A stretch of 64,000 bases of DNA from Chloroflexota bacterium (GCA_012729455.1 JAAYDC010000006.1:215782-279781); one strand, 5' to 3'; positions 44,455 through 53,408 are shown, numbered from the stretch's first letter. Translations and numbers: made by a program. Notes: generated from the sequence alone by a model not told the origin.

Positions 44455-47366
44455 GCTTGCTCCTTCCCGCCGATATGGCCGTTAAAAGCCTGGACCAACT
44501 CGGTCACCTCCAGATCGATGGCGTTGCCTGCCAGCCCGGCGATCACCAGGCGCGCCTCAGCCGTCACCTCACCCAAAGCCCCCCACGGCAAGTCCCCCAT
44601 GGCCGTTTCAAAGGCTGCCGCATGTTCAGGAGCAACCTCGACCACGTAGCGGCTGAGGGACTCGCTGAATAGCAGCCACGCGTCTTCGCGCGCCGCCTGC
44701 GGCGGGCAGGGCAGCTCCTGCAGCGATACCTGCGCCCCCAGCCGGCCGGCAAGAGCCATCTCGGCTAGGGCAGCTGCCAGACCGCCCTCCGAACAGTCGT
44801 GGCAGGCGCGCACCAGGCTGGCGGCGATGGCCTTGTGCAAGGCGGCGGCGATAGCCGGTCCCTGCGCGGCGGCACGCGGCACCGAACTGCCCACCTCACC
44901 GTGCAGACGATAGTAATACGATCCACCCAACTCGGGGCGAGTTTCGCCCACGACATACAGGCAGTTTCCGGCAGCTTTAAAATCCATGCTGCAACTGCGA
45001 CGCACATCCGGCACGATGCCAATCGCCGAGATCAGCAACGAGGGCGGAATCGCCACCTGCTGGCCGGAAACCGTATCAAGGTACTCGTTATTGAGGCTGT
45101 CTTTGCCCGAAATAAAGGGTGTGCCGAACTGCAGCGCGCCATCGTAGCAGCCCTGGCAGGCACGCACCAGCGAGCCCATGCGGTCGGGCAGTTTGGGGTT
45201 GCCCCAGCAAAAGTTATCCAGGATAGCCACCTGGGCAGGATCAGCCCCCACACACACCACGTTGCGCACCGCCTCGTCGATGGCGGCTACCGCCATGGCA
45301 TGCGGATCGATTTCGCCATAGGCGGGGTTAATGCCGCAGCCCAGCGCGAATCCACGCCAGCTCTCGCTGGCATCTAGCGGACGGATGACGGCGCCGTCGG
45401 AGGGGCCATCCAAGTGCAGCCCTACAAAGGGCTTGATGAACGTACCGCCCTGCACTTCGTGGTCGTACTTGCGCACCACATCTTCTTTACTGCGTAGGTT
45501 GGGATGTGCCATGATCGCAAGCAGGTCCTCGCCCAGGCTGGTGGCGGGCGTGAGCACAGGGTCGGCCTCGCGCCGTTCGACCCAGACGCCCTTGAGGGTG
45601 CGGCGCGGAACGCCCTTGTGTAAAAAGCGCATCTCGAGGTCGGCCACGAGCTCGTCCTCGTATTTGAGGAGCAAGCGTCCACGGGTGCCAAAGGTGCCGA
45701 TCACGGTCATTTCAACCGAAAAATGCTCGCACACCTGGCGCACTGCCGCCTCGTTGGAGGGGCTGACGGCGATGACCATGCGCTCCTGGGCTTCCGAGAG
45801 CCAGATTTCCCAAGGCTGCAGACCGTCGTACTTTAACGGTACACGCTCCAGGTTGACCTCGACGCCAGTCGCTTCGCCCATCTCGCTGACAGCTGAGGAG
45901 AGTCCGCCGGCACCGCAATCGGTGATGGCATTATACAGCCGCCGATCTCGGCAAACCAGCAGAGCATCCAGCACCATTTTCTCGACAATCGGATTGCCGA
46001 TCTGCACCGCGCCGCCAGACGTTTCGCCGGTTTCGTCGGTCAGCTCGATCGACGAAAAGGTCGCCCCATGCAGGCCGTCACGGCCGGTGCGTCCGCCCAG
46101 GACGACCACCAGGTCGCCGGGTTGGGCTTGAGAAACGTGCAGCCCGCGCGGGGCAATGCCCACACACCCGCAATAGACCAGCGGGTTGGCAACGTAGCCG
46201 GGCTCAAAGAGGATCGCACCATTCACGGTGGGAATGCCCATCTTGTTGCCATAATCTTCGACACCGTCCACCACGCCGTTATAGATGCGTCGCGGATGCA
46301 GCACACCGGCCGGCAGATCCTCAGGCGGGATATCCAACGGGCCAAAGCAGAAAACGTCGGTGTTGGCGATCGGCCGTGCAGAGACTCCCATGATATCGCG
46401 CACCACTCCGCCCACACCTGTGTTGGCACCGCCAAAAGGCTCCAGGGCAGAAGGATGGTTGTGGGTTTCGGCCTTGAATGAGATCTCGAACTGCTCATCG
46501 AAGGCGATAATACCGGCATTATCGACAAAGGCTGAGAGCACCCAAGGGGCGTTGATCTGGTTGGTGGCCGCCTGCAGATAGGTTTTGATCAGCGAATCGA
46601 TGCGCTGCTCACGCGTGCCATCGGCAGTCTCTTCGCGATACTCGACAATCCCCTTGAAGGTTTTGTGCACACAATGCTCTGACCAGGTCTGGGCGATGCT
46701 CTCGAGCTCGACGTCGGTCGGCTCGCGCCCCGCCTCACGATAGTAAGCCTGCACGGCGTGCATCTCAGCCAGATCAAGCGAGAGCAGGCGCACCCTGGAG
46801 AGCCCTAGCAGGGCGTCATCGTCCAGTTCGCGCAGGGGTACGGTTTCGACGCGTATATGCGCTGTCGCATGCGGCGTGCCGATGTGCGGGGGCAGCGCGC
46901 CGAGGGCGTAAAACTCGATCACCTGGTTACAGAGCAGGTGATCGGCGATCTGCTGCAGCACCTCTGGGCTCAGGGCGCCCTCGCTGGCGATGCGGTAGCT
47001 GACGGCGGTCGAGGCAGCCGAAAGGCCGCGGATGCCCAGCAGGTATGCGCGCGCCACCAGGTTATCTGCCACCGTATCGGTGACGCCCTGCAGCAGCCCC
47101 ACCTCGATGCGCTGCTCGCCGGGATTGACCGCGAGCGGGGCATCCCAATCGCTCGCCACCGCGCGCTCGATGATGCGGTCGGCCAGCAGTTCCCTCGACA
47201 GGCGCTCAACCTCCATATCGCTCAACGCGCCATAGAGAAAATAGAGCGGATGGCGCTTTACATAGCGCACGCTCTGGATGCCCAGCGCGCGAATATCGCT
47301 CAAGGGGAAATCGGTCGGCGCCTCATCGGCGCGAGGCAGTACCTCGATGCGTACCAATCGCTCCAA
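44451..47366 (-). CDS. purL: FGAM synthase with fused N-terminal PurS-like repeats
   Basis: PurL converts FGAR to FGAM. The 971-residue protein combines two PurS-like modules (about 1-75 and 85-160, the second with VGLLQGVTDTVADNLVARAY and CNQVIEFYAL) with a full PurL core. Core motifs include TWSEHCVHKTFKG, KAETHNHPSALEPFGGANTG (20 residues), DGLHGATFSS, and SGKDSLNNEY. PurS and PurQ are usually separate genes in bacteria with a short PurL; here PurS is fused and PurQ is separate. The start is TTG at 47366, with AGGAGG upstream; no ATG fits. It follows guaB by 28 bases and overlaps purQ. Confidence 0.94.
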   Translation of the reverse strand: MERLVRIEVLPRADEAPTDFPLSDIRALGIQSVRYVKRHPLYFLYGALSDMEVERLSRELLADRIIERAVASDWDAPLAVNPGEQRIEVGLLQGVTDTVADNLVARAYLLGIRGLSAASTAVSYRIASEGALSPEVLQQIADHLLCNQVIEFYALGALPPHIGTPHATAHIRVETVPLRELDDDALLGLSRVRLLSLDLAEMHAVQAYYREAGREPTDVELESIAQTWSEHCVHKTFKGIVEYREETADGTREQRIDSLIKTYLQAATNQINAPWVLSAFVDNAGIIAFDEQFEISFKAETHNHPSALEPFGGANTGVGGVVRDIMGVSARPIANTDVFCFGPLDIPPEDLPAGVLHPRRIYNGVVDGVEDYGNKMGIPTVNGAILFEPGYVANPLVYCGCVGIAPRGLHVSQAQPGDLVVVLGGRTGRDGLHGATFSSIELTDETGETSGGAVQIGNPIVEKMVLDALLVCRDRRLYNAITDCGAGGLSSAVSEMGEATGVEVNLERVPLKYDGLQPWEIWLSEAQERMVIAVSPSNEAAVRQVCEHFSVEMTVIGTFGTRGRLLLKYEDELVADLEMRFLHKGVPRRTLKGVWVERREADPVLTPATSLGEDLLAIMAHPNLRSKEDVVRKYDHEVQGGTFIKPFVGLHLDGPSDGAVIRPLDASESWRGFALGCGINPAYGEIDPHAMAVAAIDEAVRNVVCVGADPAQVAILDNFCWGNPKLPDRMGSLVRACQGCYDGALQFGTPFISGKDSLNNEYLDTVSGQQVAIPPSLLISAIGIVPDVRRSCSMDFKAAGNCLYVVGETRPELGGSYYYRLHGEVGSSVPRAAAQGPAIAAALHKAIAASLVRACHDCSEGGLAAALAEMALAGRLGAQVSLQELPCPPQAAREDAWLLFSESLSRYVVEVAPEHAAAFETAMGDLPWGALGEVTAEARLVIAGLAGNAIDLEVTELVQAFNGHIGGKEQA

Positions 47367-47394
47367 TTTATTCCTCCTAGGATACCCCTTCTTG

Positions 47395-48897
47395 CTAGAG
47401 GTTGACCTGATAGTTGGGCGCCTCTTTGGTAAGCATCACGCTGTGCGGGTGGCTCTCGATAAATCCGGCATTGGTGATGCGGATAAAGTTGGATTTCTCC
47501 ACTAGCTCGGGCAGGTTGGCGGCCCCGACATAGCCCATGCCGGAGCGCAACCCACCCACCAGCTGAAAGATCGCGTCGCTGAGGCGACCGCGGTAAGCGA
47601 TGCGCCCCTCGATGCCTTCCGGCACCGACTTGCCGCTTGAGCGGTTGGCGATATCACCGCGCTGCGCCTCGATGGAGGTTTGGCCGGTGGCATAGCGGTC
47701 GCGACCATAACCACGCAAAGCAGCCACCGAGCCCATCCCGCGGTATTCCTTGAATCGGCGCCCTTCATAGATCACGATCTCGCCGGGGCTTTCGTCGAGT
47801 GCGGCTAACAGGTTGCCCAGCATCACGGCGCGGGCGCCGGCTGCCATGGCTTTGACAATATCGCCCGAATAACGGATGCCGCCATCAGCGATCACCCCCA
47901 CCCCCAGCGCGGCGGCCGCCTGAGAACACTCGAGTACCGCCGTCAGTTGCGGCATGCCTACTCCAGCTACTATGCGCGTGGTGCAGATCGAACCAGCCCC
48001 CACGCCCACCTTGATGCCATCAGCACCCGCCTTGATGAGCGCCTCGGTGCCTTCGGGGGTCACCACGTTGCCGGCCAGGATGCCGATCTCGGGATAGAGC
48101 TCGCGGATGCGCTGCACAGCCTTGATCACCATGCGCGAGTGCCCATGCGCGGTATCGAATGAGAGCACATCAACGCCGCGCTCCACCAAGGCTTTGGCGC
48201 GTTCCTCCATATCAGGGCCCACTCCTAGAGCCGCGCCCACCCGCAGGCGGCCACTATCATCCAGTGCAGCGTTGGGATAATCGCGCTTTTTCTGGATATC
48301 CTTGACGGTGATCAGCCCCACCAGGTTAAAATTGTCGTCCACCAACGGTAGCTTTTCGATGCGGTGCTTTTGCAGGATCGCCTGGGCTTCGGCCAAGGTA
48401 GTGCCCAGCGGCGCCGTCACCAGGTCTTCAGATGTCATAAAGTCGTGGACGGGGCGGTGGTCTTCGGTGGCAAAGCGGATATCACGGTTGGTGAGGATGC
48501 CGACCAGGCGTGTGCCCACCGTAATGGGCACCCCCGAGATATGATAGTTGGCCATGATCTCTTTGGCTTGCGCCAACAGCGCGTCTGGCGGCAGGGTGAT
48601 CGGGTCGACGATCATGCCCGATTCGCTGCGCTTGACCTTGTCGACTTCGGTGGCCTGGAAATCGATCGAGCAATTGCGATGGATAATGCCCAACCCGCCC
48701 TCGCGCGCCAGGGCGATCGCCATGCGCGCCTCGGTGACGGTGTCCATCGCTGCCGAAAGCACGGGGATGTTGAGCCGGAGCTTGTTAGTCAGCTGGGTGC
48801 TGATATCGATATCGGCGGGCAAGACATCCGAGATTCCTGGAACCAGGAGAACGTCATCAAAGGTGAGACCTTCACGTGTGACTGTCCGGACTTGCAT
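47395..48897 (-). CDS. guaB: IMP dehydrogenase
   Basis: GuaB oxidises IMP to XMP for guanine nucleotides. The 500-residue protein has the (beta/alpha)8 start [19 protein letters not shown], two CBS domains (about 95-205, with [10 protein letters not shown] and [11 protein letters not shown]), the catalytic Cys loop [19 protein letters not shown], and [16 protein letters not shown] before the flap. Cys lies near 310. GGGAGGG precedes the ATG. It is downstream of the purA remnant and leads into purL. A hairpin stands just upstream. Confidence 0.97.
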   Translation of the reverse strand: MQVRTVTREGLTFDDVLLVPGISDVLPADIDISTQLTNKLRLNIPVLSAAMDTVTEARMAIALAREGGLGIIHRNCSIDFQATEVDKVKRSESGMIVDPITLPPDALLAQAKEIMANYHISGVPITVGTRLVGILTNRDIRFATEDHRPVHDFMTSEDLVTAPLGTTLAEAQAILQKHRIEKLPLVDDNFNLVGLITVKDIQKKRDYPNAALDDSGRLRVGAALGVGPDMEERAKALVERGVDVLSFDTAHGHSRMVIKAVQRIRELYPEIGILAGNVVTPEGTEALIKAGADGIKVGVGAGSICTTRIVAGVGMPQLTAVLECSQAAAALGVGVIADGGIRYSGDIVKAMAAGARAVMLGNLLAALDESPGEIVIYEGRRFKEYRGMGSVAALRGYGRDRYATGQTSIEAQRGDIANRSSGKSVPEGIEGRIAYRGRLSDAIFQLVGGLRSGMGYVGAANLPELVEKSNFIRITNAGFIESHPHSVMLTKEAPNYQVNL

Positions 48898-48920
48898 GCT
48901 TGTCCCTCCCTATAATAGGT

Positions 48921-48946
48921 TTCGCCCGTTCAGGTGAACAGGCGAA
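48921..48946. repeat. Inverted repeat upstream of guaB
   Basis: TTCGCCCGTTC (48921-48931) and GAACAGGCGAA (48936-48946) form an 11-bp imperfect palindrome with a 4-base centre. It sits between purA remnant and guaB, 25 bases from the guaB ATG. It could be an operator or a weak intercistronic hairpin. Confidence 0.5.
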
Positions 48947-48979
48947 TCCCTTAACACTGGATTGGCCAGCGCTTGGCCG

Positions 48980-49464
48980 TTAAGGCTCGGCGCTCACCGA
49001 GACCGGATAAATGGGTACTTGAATAACTCGGCGACACGCTCGCAGTAGGCGCGGGCATTGGCGGGCAGTTCCTGCAAGGCGCATGAGCTGTCCATCGGCT
49101 GATCCCAGCCGCGCATGCTCTCATAGATCGGTTCAGCCGCGTGTGGCATCGCCGTTTGCATCGGCAGATCATCAACGACCTGGCCATTGGGCAGGCGATA
49201 CGCCACGCATGGCTGGATTGTATCCAATCCGGCGAGAACATCCAAGCGCGCCAGCGCCAGGCCTGAAAAGCCGTTGATACGGCAGGTATCGTGCAAACCC
49301 ACAATATCGATCCATTCATCAGTGGCATCCGCCAGCTCAGGAGGGAAAGGCTCCATGCCCACCCGTGAGGTATTCATCTAGACGACTCCTACCACCTCGG
49401 CAAGGTGATCGACGATCTTGCCCTCATCGCCCCACTGCACCCCAATCACGATGCTCGCTAGCAT
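48980..49464 (-). pseudogene. purA: purA (adenylosuccinate synthetase) remnant
   Basis: A degraded PurA. From ATG 49464 the frame reads MLASIVIGVQWGDEGKIVDH, the GTP-binding start, but GK is missing from the GDEGKGK loop. It then jumps to EVVGVV, a TAG stop (49378-49380), and NTSRVGMEPFPPEL, which normally lies some 260 residues later. About 20 residues are also missing before IDIVGLHDTCRINGF. Near 49017 a lost base moves the end PIYPVSVSAEP to another frame, stopping at 48980. Intact PurA has about 430 residues; this has about 150. It cannot be active. It lies first in the purine operon with a good promoter. Confidence 0.88.
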
Positions 49465-49476
49465 GTATCCCTCTGG

Positions 49477-49516
49477 GGAAAAAACAAACGTCCCCTCAAA
49501 ATGGTTCGAGGAGACG
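49477..49516 (-). terminator. Leader terminator / attenuator of the purine operon
   Basis: On the minus strand CGTCTCCTC pairs with GAGGGGACG (49508-49516 with 49489-49497), with a 10-base loop. A T-rich run, TTTGTTTTTT, follows to about 49477. It lies after the promoter and before the purA remnant start, so it would cut transcription in the leader. No known riboswitch is recognised in the roughly 66-base leader. Confidence 0.65.
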
Positions 49517-49549
49517 CCTGTGTCGCGGCAATATATATTTACGCAGGCG

Positions 49550-49578
49550 AGTATAGCACAAGCATTTGAAGATGGCAA
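49550..49578 (-). promoter_or_regulatory. Promoter of the purine operon
   Basis: TTGCCA (49573-49578) and TATACT (49550-49555) with 17 bases between them on the minus strand. Transcription would start near 49543. Confidence 0.7.
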
Positions 49579-49601
49579 CTGCTAGATGGATTCGCTATAA
49601 T
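49573..49601 (+). promoter_or_regulatory. Divergent promoter for the Cys/His protein
   Basis: A perfect TATAAT (49596-49601) lies 17 bases from TGGCAA (49573-49578) on the plus strand. That hexamer is the same six base pairs as the -35 of the opposing purine operon promoter. Its -35 is weak. Confidence 0.5.
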
Positions 49602-49618
49602 GAGAGCGAGGTGCACCC

Positions 49619-50374
49619 ATGAGAGATAGTCCCGGGAAACACACGCCCTACTTTGAGCTGCTCGAAGCGCAGGATAAGCCTGGCTGCCCGATCTGCCGCA
49701 TGATCAACCGCGCCACCGACCGCTACCTCGACAGCCTGCTGTATGAGGCCGTGCTCGACCCGGACGTGCGCGCCAAAACCAAAGCGACGCACGGTTTTTG
49801 CGCCGACCATGTCGAGATGCTGGGCGAACGGCCCGGGCGGGCGTTGGGCATCGCGCTGATCTACCGCGATATCATCCGCGCAGCCGCCGATGCTGCCGAC
49901 CGGCCTACGCCCCCCAGCGGTAAACTGCTGGATACCTTGCGCGGCAAAAACCGCCCCGGTGCTTTGGCGGCGGATAGCCTGCGCCACGATCAGGCCTGCC
50001 CAGCCTGCCTGATCGGGCGCGAGGCGGAAGTAAACTATACCTCGTTGATGCTGGCACACATCGAGGATCCCGAGTTCCATGCTGCCTATGCCGCCGGTGA
50101 GGGCATCTGCCTGCCGCACCTGATTGCCGTGTTAGAGCGCGCCGGCACCGAAGAAGAGGTGCGTGCCATCGTCGGCCCCCAGGTGGTACGCTACCGCCAC
50201 ATGCTCAGCGAGCTGGACGAGTTTATCCGCAAGCGCGACCACCGCTTCCGCCACGAACCAATGGGCGAAGAGGGCGACGTGTGGCTGCGCGCCATGAACG
50301 CCGTGGTAGGCGGCGCCGGATGGGGTTTAACAGCCCGCTCAGGCGGGAGGCGCACCAACCCGCTCGAGCGCTAA
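49619..50374 (+). CDS. Tandem CPxC...CxxH protein (DUF6062-like)
   Basis: A 251-residue soluble protein with a repeated pattern. CPICR (Cys 23 and 26) is followed 35 residues later by GFCADH (Cys 61, His 64), and CPACL (127, 130) by GICLPH (164, 167). Each set could form a Cys3His zinc or cluster site. The first block has YEAVLDPDVRAKTKATHGFC, close to DUF6062 proteins, whose function is unknown. The C-terminal tail is basic with a Gly-rich stretch. It is single, transcribed away from the purine operon. The ATG at 49619 sits 18 bases after a perfect -10. Confidence 0.7.
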   Translation: MRDSPGKHTPYFELLEAQDKPGCPICRMINRATDRYLDSLLYEAVLDPDVRAKTKATHGFCADHVEMLGERPGRALGIALIYRDIIRAAADAADRPTPPSGKLLDTLRGKNRPGALAADSLRHDQACPACLIGREAEVNYTSLMLAHIEDPEFHAAYAAGEGICLPHLIAVLERAGTEEEVRAIVGPQVVRYRHMLSELDEFIRKRDHRFRHEPMGEEGDVWLRAMNAVVGGAGWGLTARSGGRRTNPLER

Positions 50375-50375
50375 G

Positions 50376-51479
50376 CTAGTCGGCTGCGACGCTGATCTCG
50401 ACCTCGTAATCGAGCGGCACCAGCTGCACCCAGGTTTTACCGGGCTTGAGCGCGATCTCGTTGCCTGATGCATCGTAAAAGACGATCGGCTCGTGCGGAT
50501 CCCCCAGCTTCCAGGTGCCCTCGATTACCACACCATCGCGCAGCACCTGCAGCCTACCGCTGCCCTCCAGGATGATGTTGATCGATGTGGCGCCGATGGA
50601 ATCCTCAACGATGTCTGTCGGGCGGTGCTCGGCAAACAATATCACCACGTTGGCAGCCGAGATCTGCTTGCCATCCAGCGCATCGGTATGCGGGATGCCC
50701 TCGTCCCAGCGCAGGTACAACCCGCTGGCCGGGTCGTAGCGCCAGTCGACATAGCAGTGGTGGGGATAGGGGATGTGCACAGCCAGCGCCGGCTTGCCTT
50801 TTGGCTTATCCGGGCTAAAGACATAGCTGCGGATGGTAGTGGTGATCTCCAGGTCGCGCGCTTTTAAATAGTCGCGCAGTTCCTTGGTACTCGAATACAT
50901 GCGTCCGCGGTAGTCATAGCCGCTTAACGAGTGATAAGGCAAGCCGTGAAAGAACTCGTCGAGGTTGACGACATCCGTCTGACTGTAGGCCCAACGCACG
51001 CCGTCGCTGGCTCCCGTATTGACGATAGCGGCGTTGTATTGCTGTCCCAGATAGATACCGCTCAGGCGCGCGCTGCGCAGCGGACGTAGGCGCTCAGCCT
51101 CGCTTTCGAGGAATAACGCTGTAAAGCGCGTATCCCACCAGCCCTCCATGACCTCCTCGTAGACCATGTCGGCCTGCCCGAGGCCTTCCTGCGGGCGGAT
51201 TGCGGGGTCGTTGCCGATGCGCACTGCCAGGATACGCCGTTCGATGAGGGCTGTGCTGGTAATCGGCATCCCCGTCAGCGGGCTGACCAGGGGGGTCGCG
51301 GTTGGTGTGGGGGTAATAGTAGGAACCAGCGTCTCAGTTGCCGTTGGTGTGACGATTGCTGTAGGTGTAGCAGTGGGCTCAGGGTTCGGCGTCGCAGCTG
51401 CCTGGCATCCTGCCAAACCAACACCCACCAACATGATAAGCAAGATAGCCAAGGCGTACAGCAACCGGTTACCCTTCAT
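50376..51479 (-). CDS. DUF3048-family lipoprotein
   Basis: A 367-residue lipoprotein of the DUF3048 (YerB) family. The signal has a hydrophobic stretch ending LAGCQ, so Cys near residue 25 is lipidated. A Thr/Pro/Ala stalk runs to about 65. The domain starts VSPLTGMPI, then VYEEVMEGWWDTRFTAL and LRSARLSGI, and the C-terminal half has VVILFAEHRPTDI and PIVFYDASGNEIALKPGKTW (20 residues). The family is linked to cell-envelope functions in Gram-positive bacteria; the role is not proven. AAGGAGG precedes the ATG. It has its own promoter. Confidence 0.85.
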   Translation of the reverse strand: MKGNRLLYALAILLIMLVGVGLAGCQAAATPNPEPTATPTAIVTPTATETLVPTITPTPTATPLVSPLTGMPITSTALIERRILAVRIGNDPAIRPQEGLGQADMVYEEVMEGWWDTRFTALFLESEAERLRPLRSARLSGIYLGQQYNAAIVNTGASDGVRWAYSQTDVVNLDEFFHGLPYHSLSGYDYRGRMYSSTKELRDYLKARDLEITTTIRSYVFSPDKPKGKPALAVHIPYPHHCYVDWRYDPASGLYLRWDEGIPHTDALDGKQISAANVVILFAEHRPTDIVEDSIGATSINIILEGSGRLQVLRDGVVIEGTWKLGDPHEPIVFYDASGNEIALKPGKTWVQLVPLDYEVEISVAAD

Positions 51480-51503
51480 AACGCCTCCTTATCAGGTGCA
51501 AGT

Positions 51504-51531
51504 ATTATAAGCCTATCCGGGTGTGCTCCAA
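51504..51531 (-). promoter_or_regulatory. Promoter for the DUF3048 lipoprotein
   Basis: TTGGAG (51526-51531) and a perfect TATAAT (51504-51509) with a 16-base spacer on the minus strand. Confidence 0.6.
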
Positions 51532-51539
51532 GCGCTCAG

Positions 51540-51568
51540 TTGACACTCACGCCTGATGCAGCTAAGAT
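51540..51568 (+). promoter_or_regulatory. Promoter of the cobalamin riboswitch operon
   Basis: A perfect TTGACA (51540-51545) and TAAGAT (51563-51568) with 17 bases between them on the plus strand. The start near 51575 lies just before the riboswitch P1 stem. Confidence 0.65.
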
Positions 51569-51586
51569 AGCGCCAATTTACTCTAC

Positions 51587-51702
51587 CGAATGGGTTGCAG
51601 CCGGCCCGGATGCTGGCTGTGGTTAACGGGGGAAGCCGGTCAAGTCCGGCACTGTCGCGCAACTGTAAGCTCATCGAGCAAGTCAGGTTACCCGCCCATT
51701 CT
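51587..51702 (+). ncRNA. Cobalamin (B12) riboswitch
   Basis: The leader has the core of the B12 element: GGGGGAAGCCGG, then TCCGGCAC, GCGCAACTGTAAGC and AAGTCAGGTTACCCGCC. P1 is formed by GAATGGG (51588-51594) and CCCATTC (51695-51701). A terminator and then the adenosyltransferase gene follow, so B12 binding would stop transcription. Confidence 0.93.
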
Positions 51703-51754
51703 GGATGCACGCTCGGCCTCGCGTAAGGGCAATGGCGGCAGGCTTGCCCGCGCC

Positions 51755-51778
51755 ATCCTGCTGAGAGCAGGATTTTTG
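51755..51778 (+). terminator. Riboswitch expression-platform terminator
   Basis: ATCCTGC (51755-51761) pairs with GCAGGAT (51767-51773) around a TGAGA loop, and TTTTTG follows. It lies 18 bases before the cobO ATG. Confidence 0.85.
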
Positions 51779-51795
51779 TTTATTAAAGGAGCATC

Positions 51796-52335
51796 ATGGA
51801 AATTCCTCAGACTGGCTGGGGCGGCCGCGGCCTGGTACAGCTCTATACCGGCAACGGAAAAGGCAAAACCACCGCGGCGCTCGGCCTGGTGCTGCGTGCT
51901 GCCGGGTGGGGGCTGCGCAGTTATATCGCCCAGTTTCTTAAAGGACAGGATTACGGCGAACTGCACAGCGTCGCCCGTCTGGCACCCCTGATCGTGCTGG
52001 AGCAGTTTGGCACGCCCAACTGTGTGCGCACTCCCAGCGCCCAAGACCGCGCTCTGGCTCACAGCGGCCTTGTGCGTGCCCAACAGGCGCTCACGGGCGG
52101 CAAGTTTACCATTGTAATCCTCGATGAAATCTGTGCCGCGCTCAGTTTAGGACTCGTGGCGCTGGACGAGGTTACCGCCTTGATCGACAACCGCCCGCCG
52201 GATGTCGAGCTGGTGCTGACCGGCCGAAACGCCCCACCCGAGTTGGTGGAGCGCGCCGATCTGGTTACCGAGATGACCGAGATCCGTCACCCCTATAGCC
52301 GCGGCATCGGCGCGCGCGTCGGCATCGAGCGATGA
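51796..52335 (+). CDS. cobO: Cob(I)yrinic acid a,c-diamide adenosyltransferase
   Basis: This BtuR/CobO enzyme adds the 5'-deoxyadenosyl group of ATP to reduced corrinoid. The 179-residue protein has the P-loop VQLYTGNGKGKTTAALG and FTIVILDEICAALSLGL, with Walker-B-like acidic residues, and VELVLTGRNAPPELVERADL. The N-terminus is slightly shorter than E. coli BtuR. An AAAGGAG site precedes the ATG, and the gene starts right after the riboswitch terminator. Its stop overlaps the start of ecfT (ATGA). Confidence 0.93.
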   Translation: MEIPQTGWGGRGLVQLYTGNGKGKTTAALGLVLRAAGWGLRSYIAQFLKGQDYGELHSVARLAPLIVLEQFGTPNCVRTPSAQDRALAHSGLVRAQQALTGGKFTIVILDEICAALSLGLVALDEVTALIDNRPPDVELVLTGRNAPPELVERADLVTEMTEIRHPYSRGIGARVGIER

Positions 52336-53408
52336 GGCTGCACCCCATCAGCTGGGTCATGTGGGCCCTCGGCGCCGCCACCTGTGCGCTGTTAACGCGC
52401 AATCCGCTCTACCTGGTGCTAATCGGGCTATCGGCCGGCCTGGTGATGTTGACAGCGGGCACCCGGACGCAAGCGCGCAGCTGGCAGCAGTTGCTCAAGC
52501 TTGGCGCAGTGGTGTGGTTGGTGACGATCCCCTTTAATGCCCTGATGCTGCATGCGGGAAAGCACGTTTTGCTGCACCTGCCGCAAACGTGGCCGCTGAT
52601 CGGCGGCAACATCACCCTTGAGGCGGTACTCTTTGGTGCAGCCGCCGGTCTTGCCCTCTGGGTGCTCCTGCTGATATTCAGTGCCTTTAACATCGCGCTG
52701 GATTCCTCCGAACTGATCCGCCTGATACCGCCAGCCTTTTATCAGGTGGGACTGATCACGTCGATCGGCCTTACCTATGTGCCGCAGATGCTCAAGAGCT
52801 CGCTAGAGATCCGCGAGGCGCAGCGCGTGCGCGGGCACCGCTTTCGTTCATGGCGCGATACTACCCCGCTGGTGATGCCGTTGGTGACCTCCAGTCTGGA
52901 ACGCGCCATGCAGCTGGCCGAATCGATGGAGGCGCGCGGCTTTGGCGGCAGCGGTCAGGAGCAGACCACCCGCCAGCAGCTCTTTAATAGCCTGCTGGCG
53001 CTATGCGGTATGGCTTTGCTGGTGGCAGTGCTTGGTATCCAGCTGTGGCTGCGGCAGTACCCCTGGTGGCTGGTAGGCTTGTTTGTACTGGCGCTTGGCT
53101 TGCTGGGGATGGCCATCTTGCGCCAATCGCGCGCGGCACGCCGCAGCCGCTACCGTCCGCGACGCTGGCACTCGGTCGATACCCTGCTGACAGCCGGCGC
53201 ACTCATCGCCGCAGCGAGCATGCTGGCAGCACGCATCGTGGGCGGCACGCATCTGCAATACTATCCCTTCCCGCCCAATGGCCTGCTGCCCGGATTCACG
53301 CCTTGGGTCGGCGTAGCTATGCTCTTTTTGGCGCTGCCAGCCCTGGTGAGCCTGGCACTGGCTCCTGCCCCACCATCACGCCGAACCGAGGAGGGCGTAC
53401 CGCAATGA
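52332..53408 (+). CDS. ecfT: ECF transporter transmembrane T component
   Basis: The T component of an energy-coupling factor importer, 358 residues with about seven or eight helices. The C-terminal half of the T domain has the coupling helices with KSSLEIREAQRVRGHRF and ALQLAESMEARGFGG-like sequence near 205-215 (here MQLAESMEARGFGG). It joins two ATPases to a substrate-binding S component. The gene overlaps cobO and ecfA by ATGA at both ends. Extra C-terminal helices after the coupling region make it longer than typical 265-residue EcfT. Confidence 0.9.
   Translation: MRLHPISWVMWALGAATCALLTRNPLYLVLIGLSAGLVMLTAGTRTQARSWQQLLKLGAVVWLVTIPFNALMLHAGKHVLLHLPQTWPLIGGNITLEAVLFGAAAGLALWVLLLIFSAFNIALDSSELIRLIPPAFYQVGLITSIGLTYVPQMLKSSLEIREAQRVRGHRFRSWRDTTPLVMPLVTSSLERAMQLAESMEARGFGGSGQEQTTRQQLFNSLLALCGMALLVAVLGIQLWLRQYPWWLVGLFVLALGLLGMAILRQSRAARRSRYRPRRWHSVDTLLTAGALIAAASMLAARIVGGTHLQYYPFPPNGLLPGFTPWVGVAMLFLALPALVSLALAPAPPSRRTEEGVPQ

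Noticed and set aside
51166-51510. Plus-strand ORF rich in Val/Gly opposite the DUF3048 gene
   Set aside because: It is the antisense of the Thr/Pro stalk and its repeat gives an artificial Val/Gly pattern.
53003-53404. Long N-terminal extension of the ECF ATPase
   Set aside because: It reads through ecfT in another frame; the ABC domain starts at ATG 53405 with an ATGA overlap.
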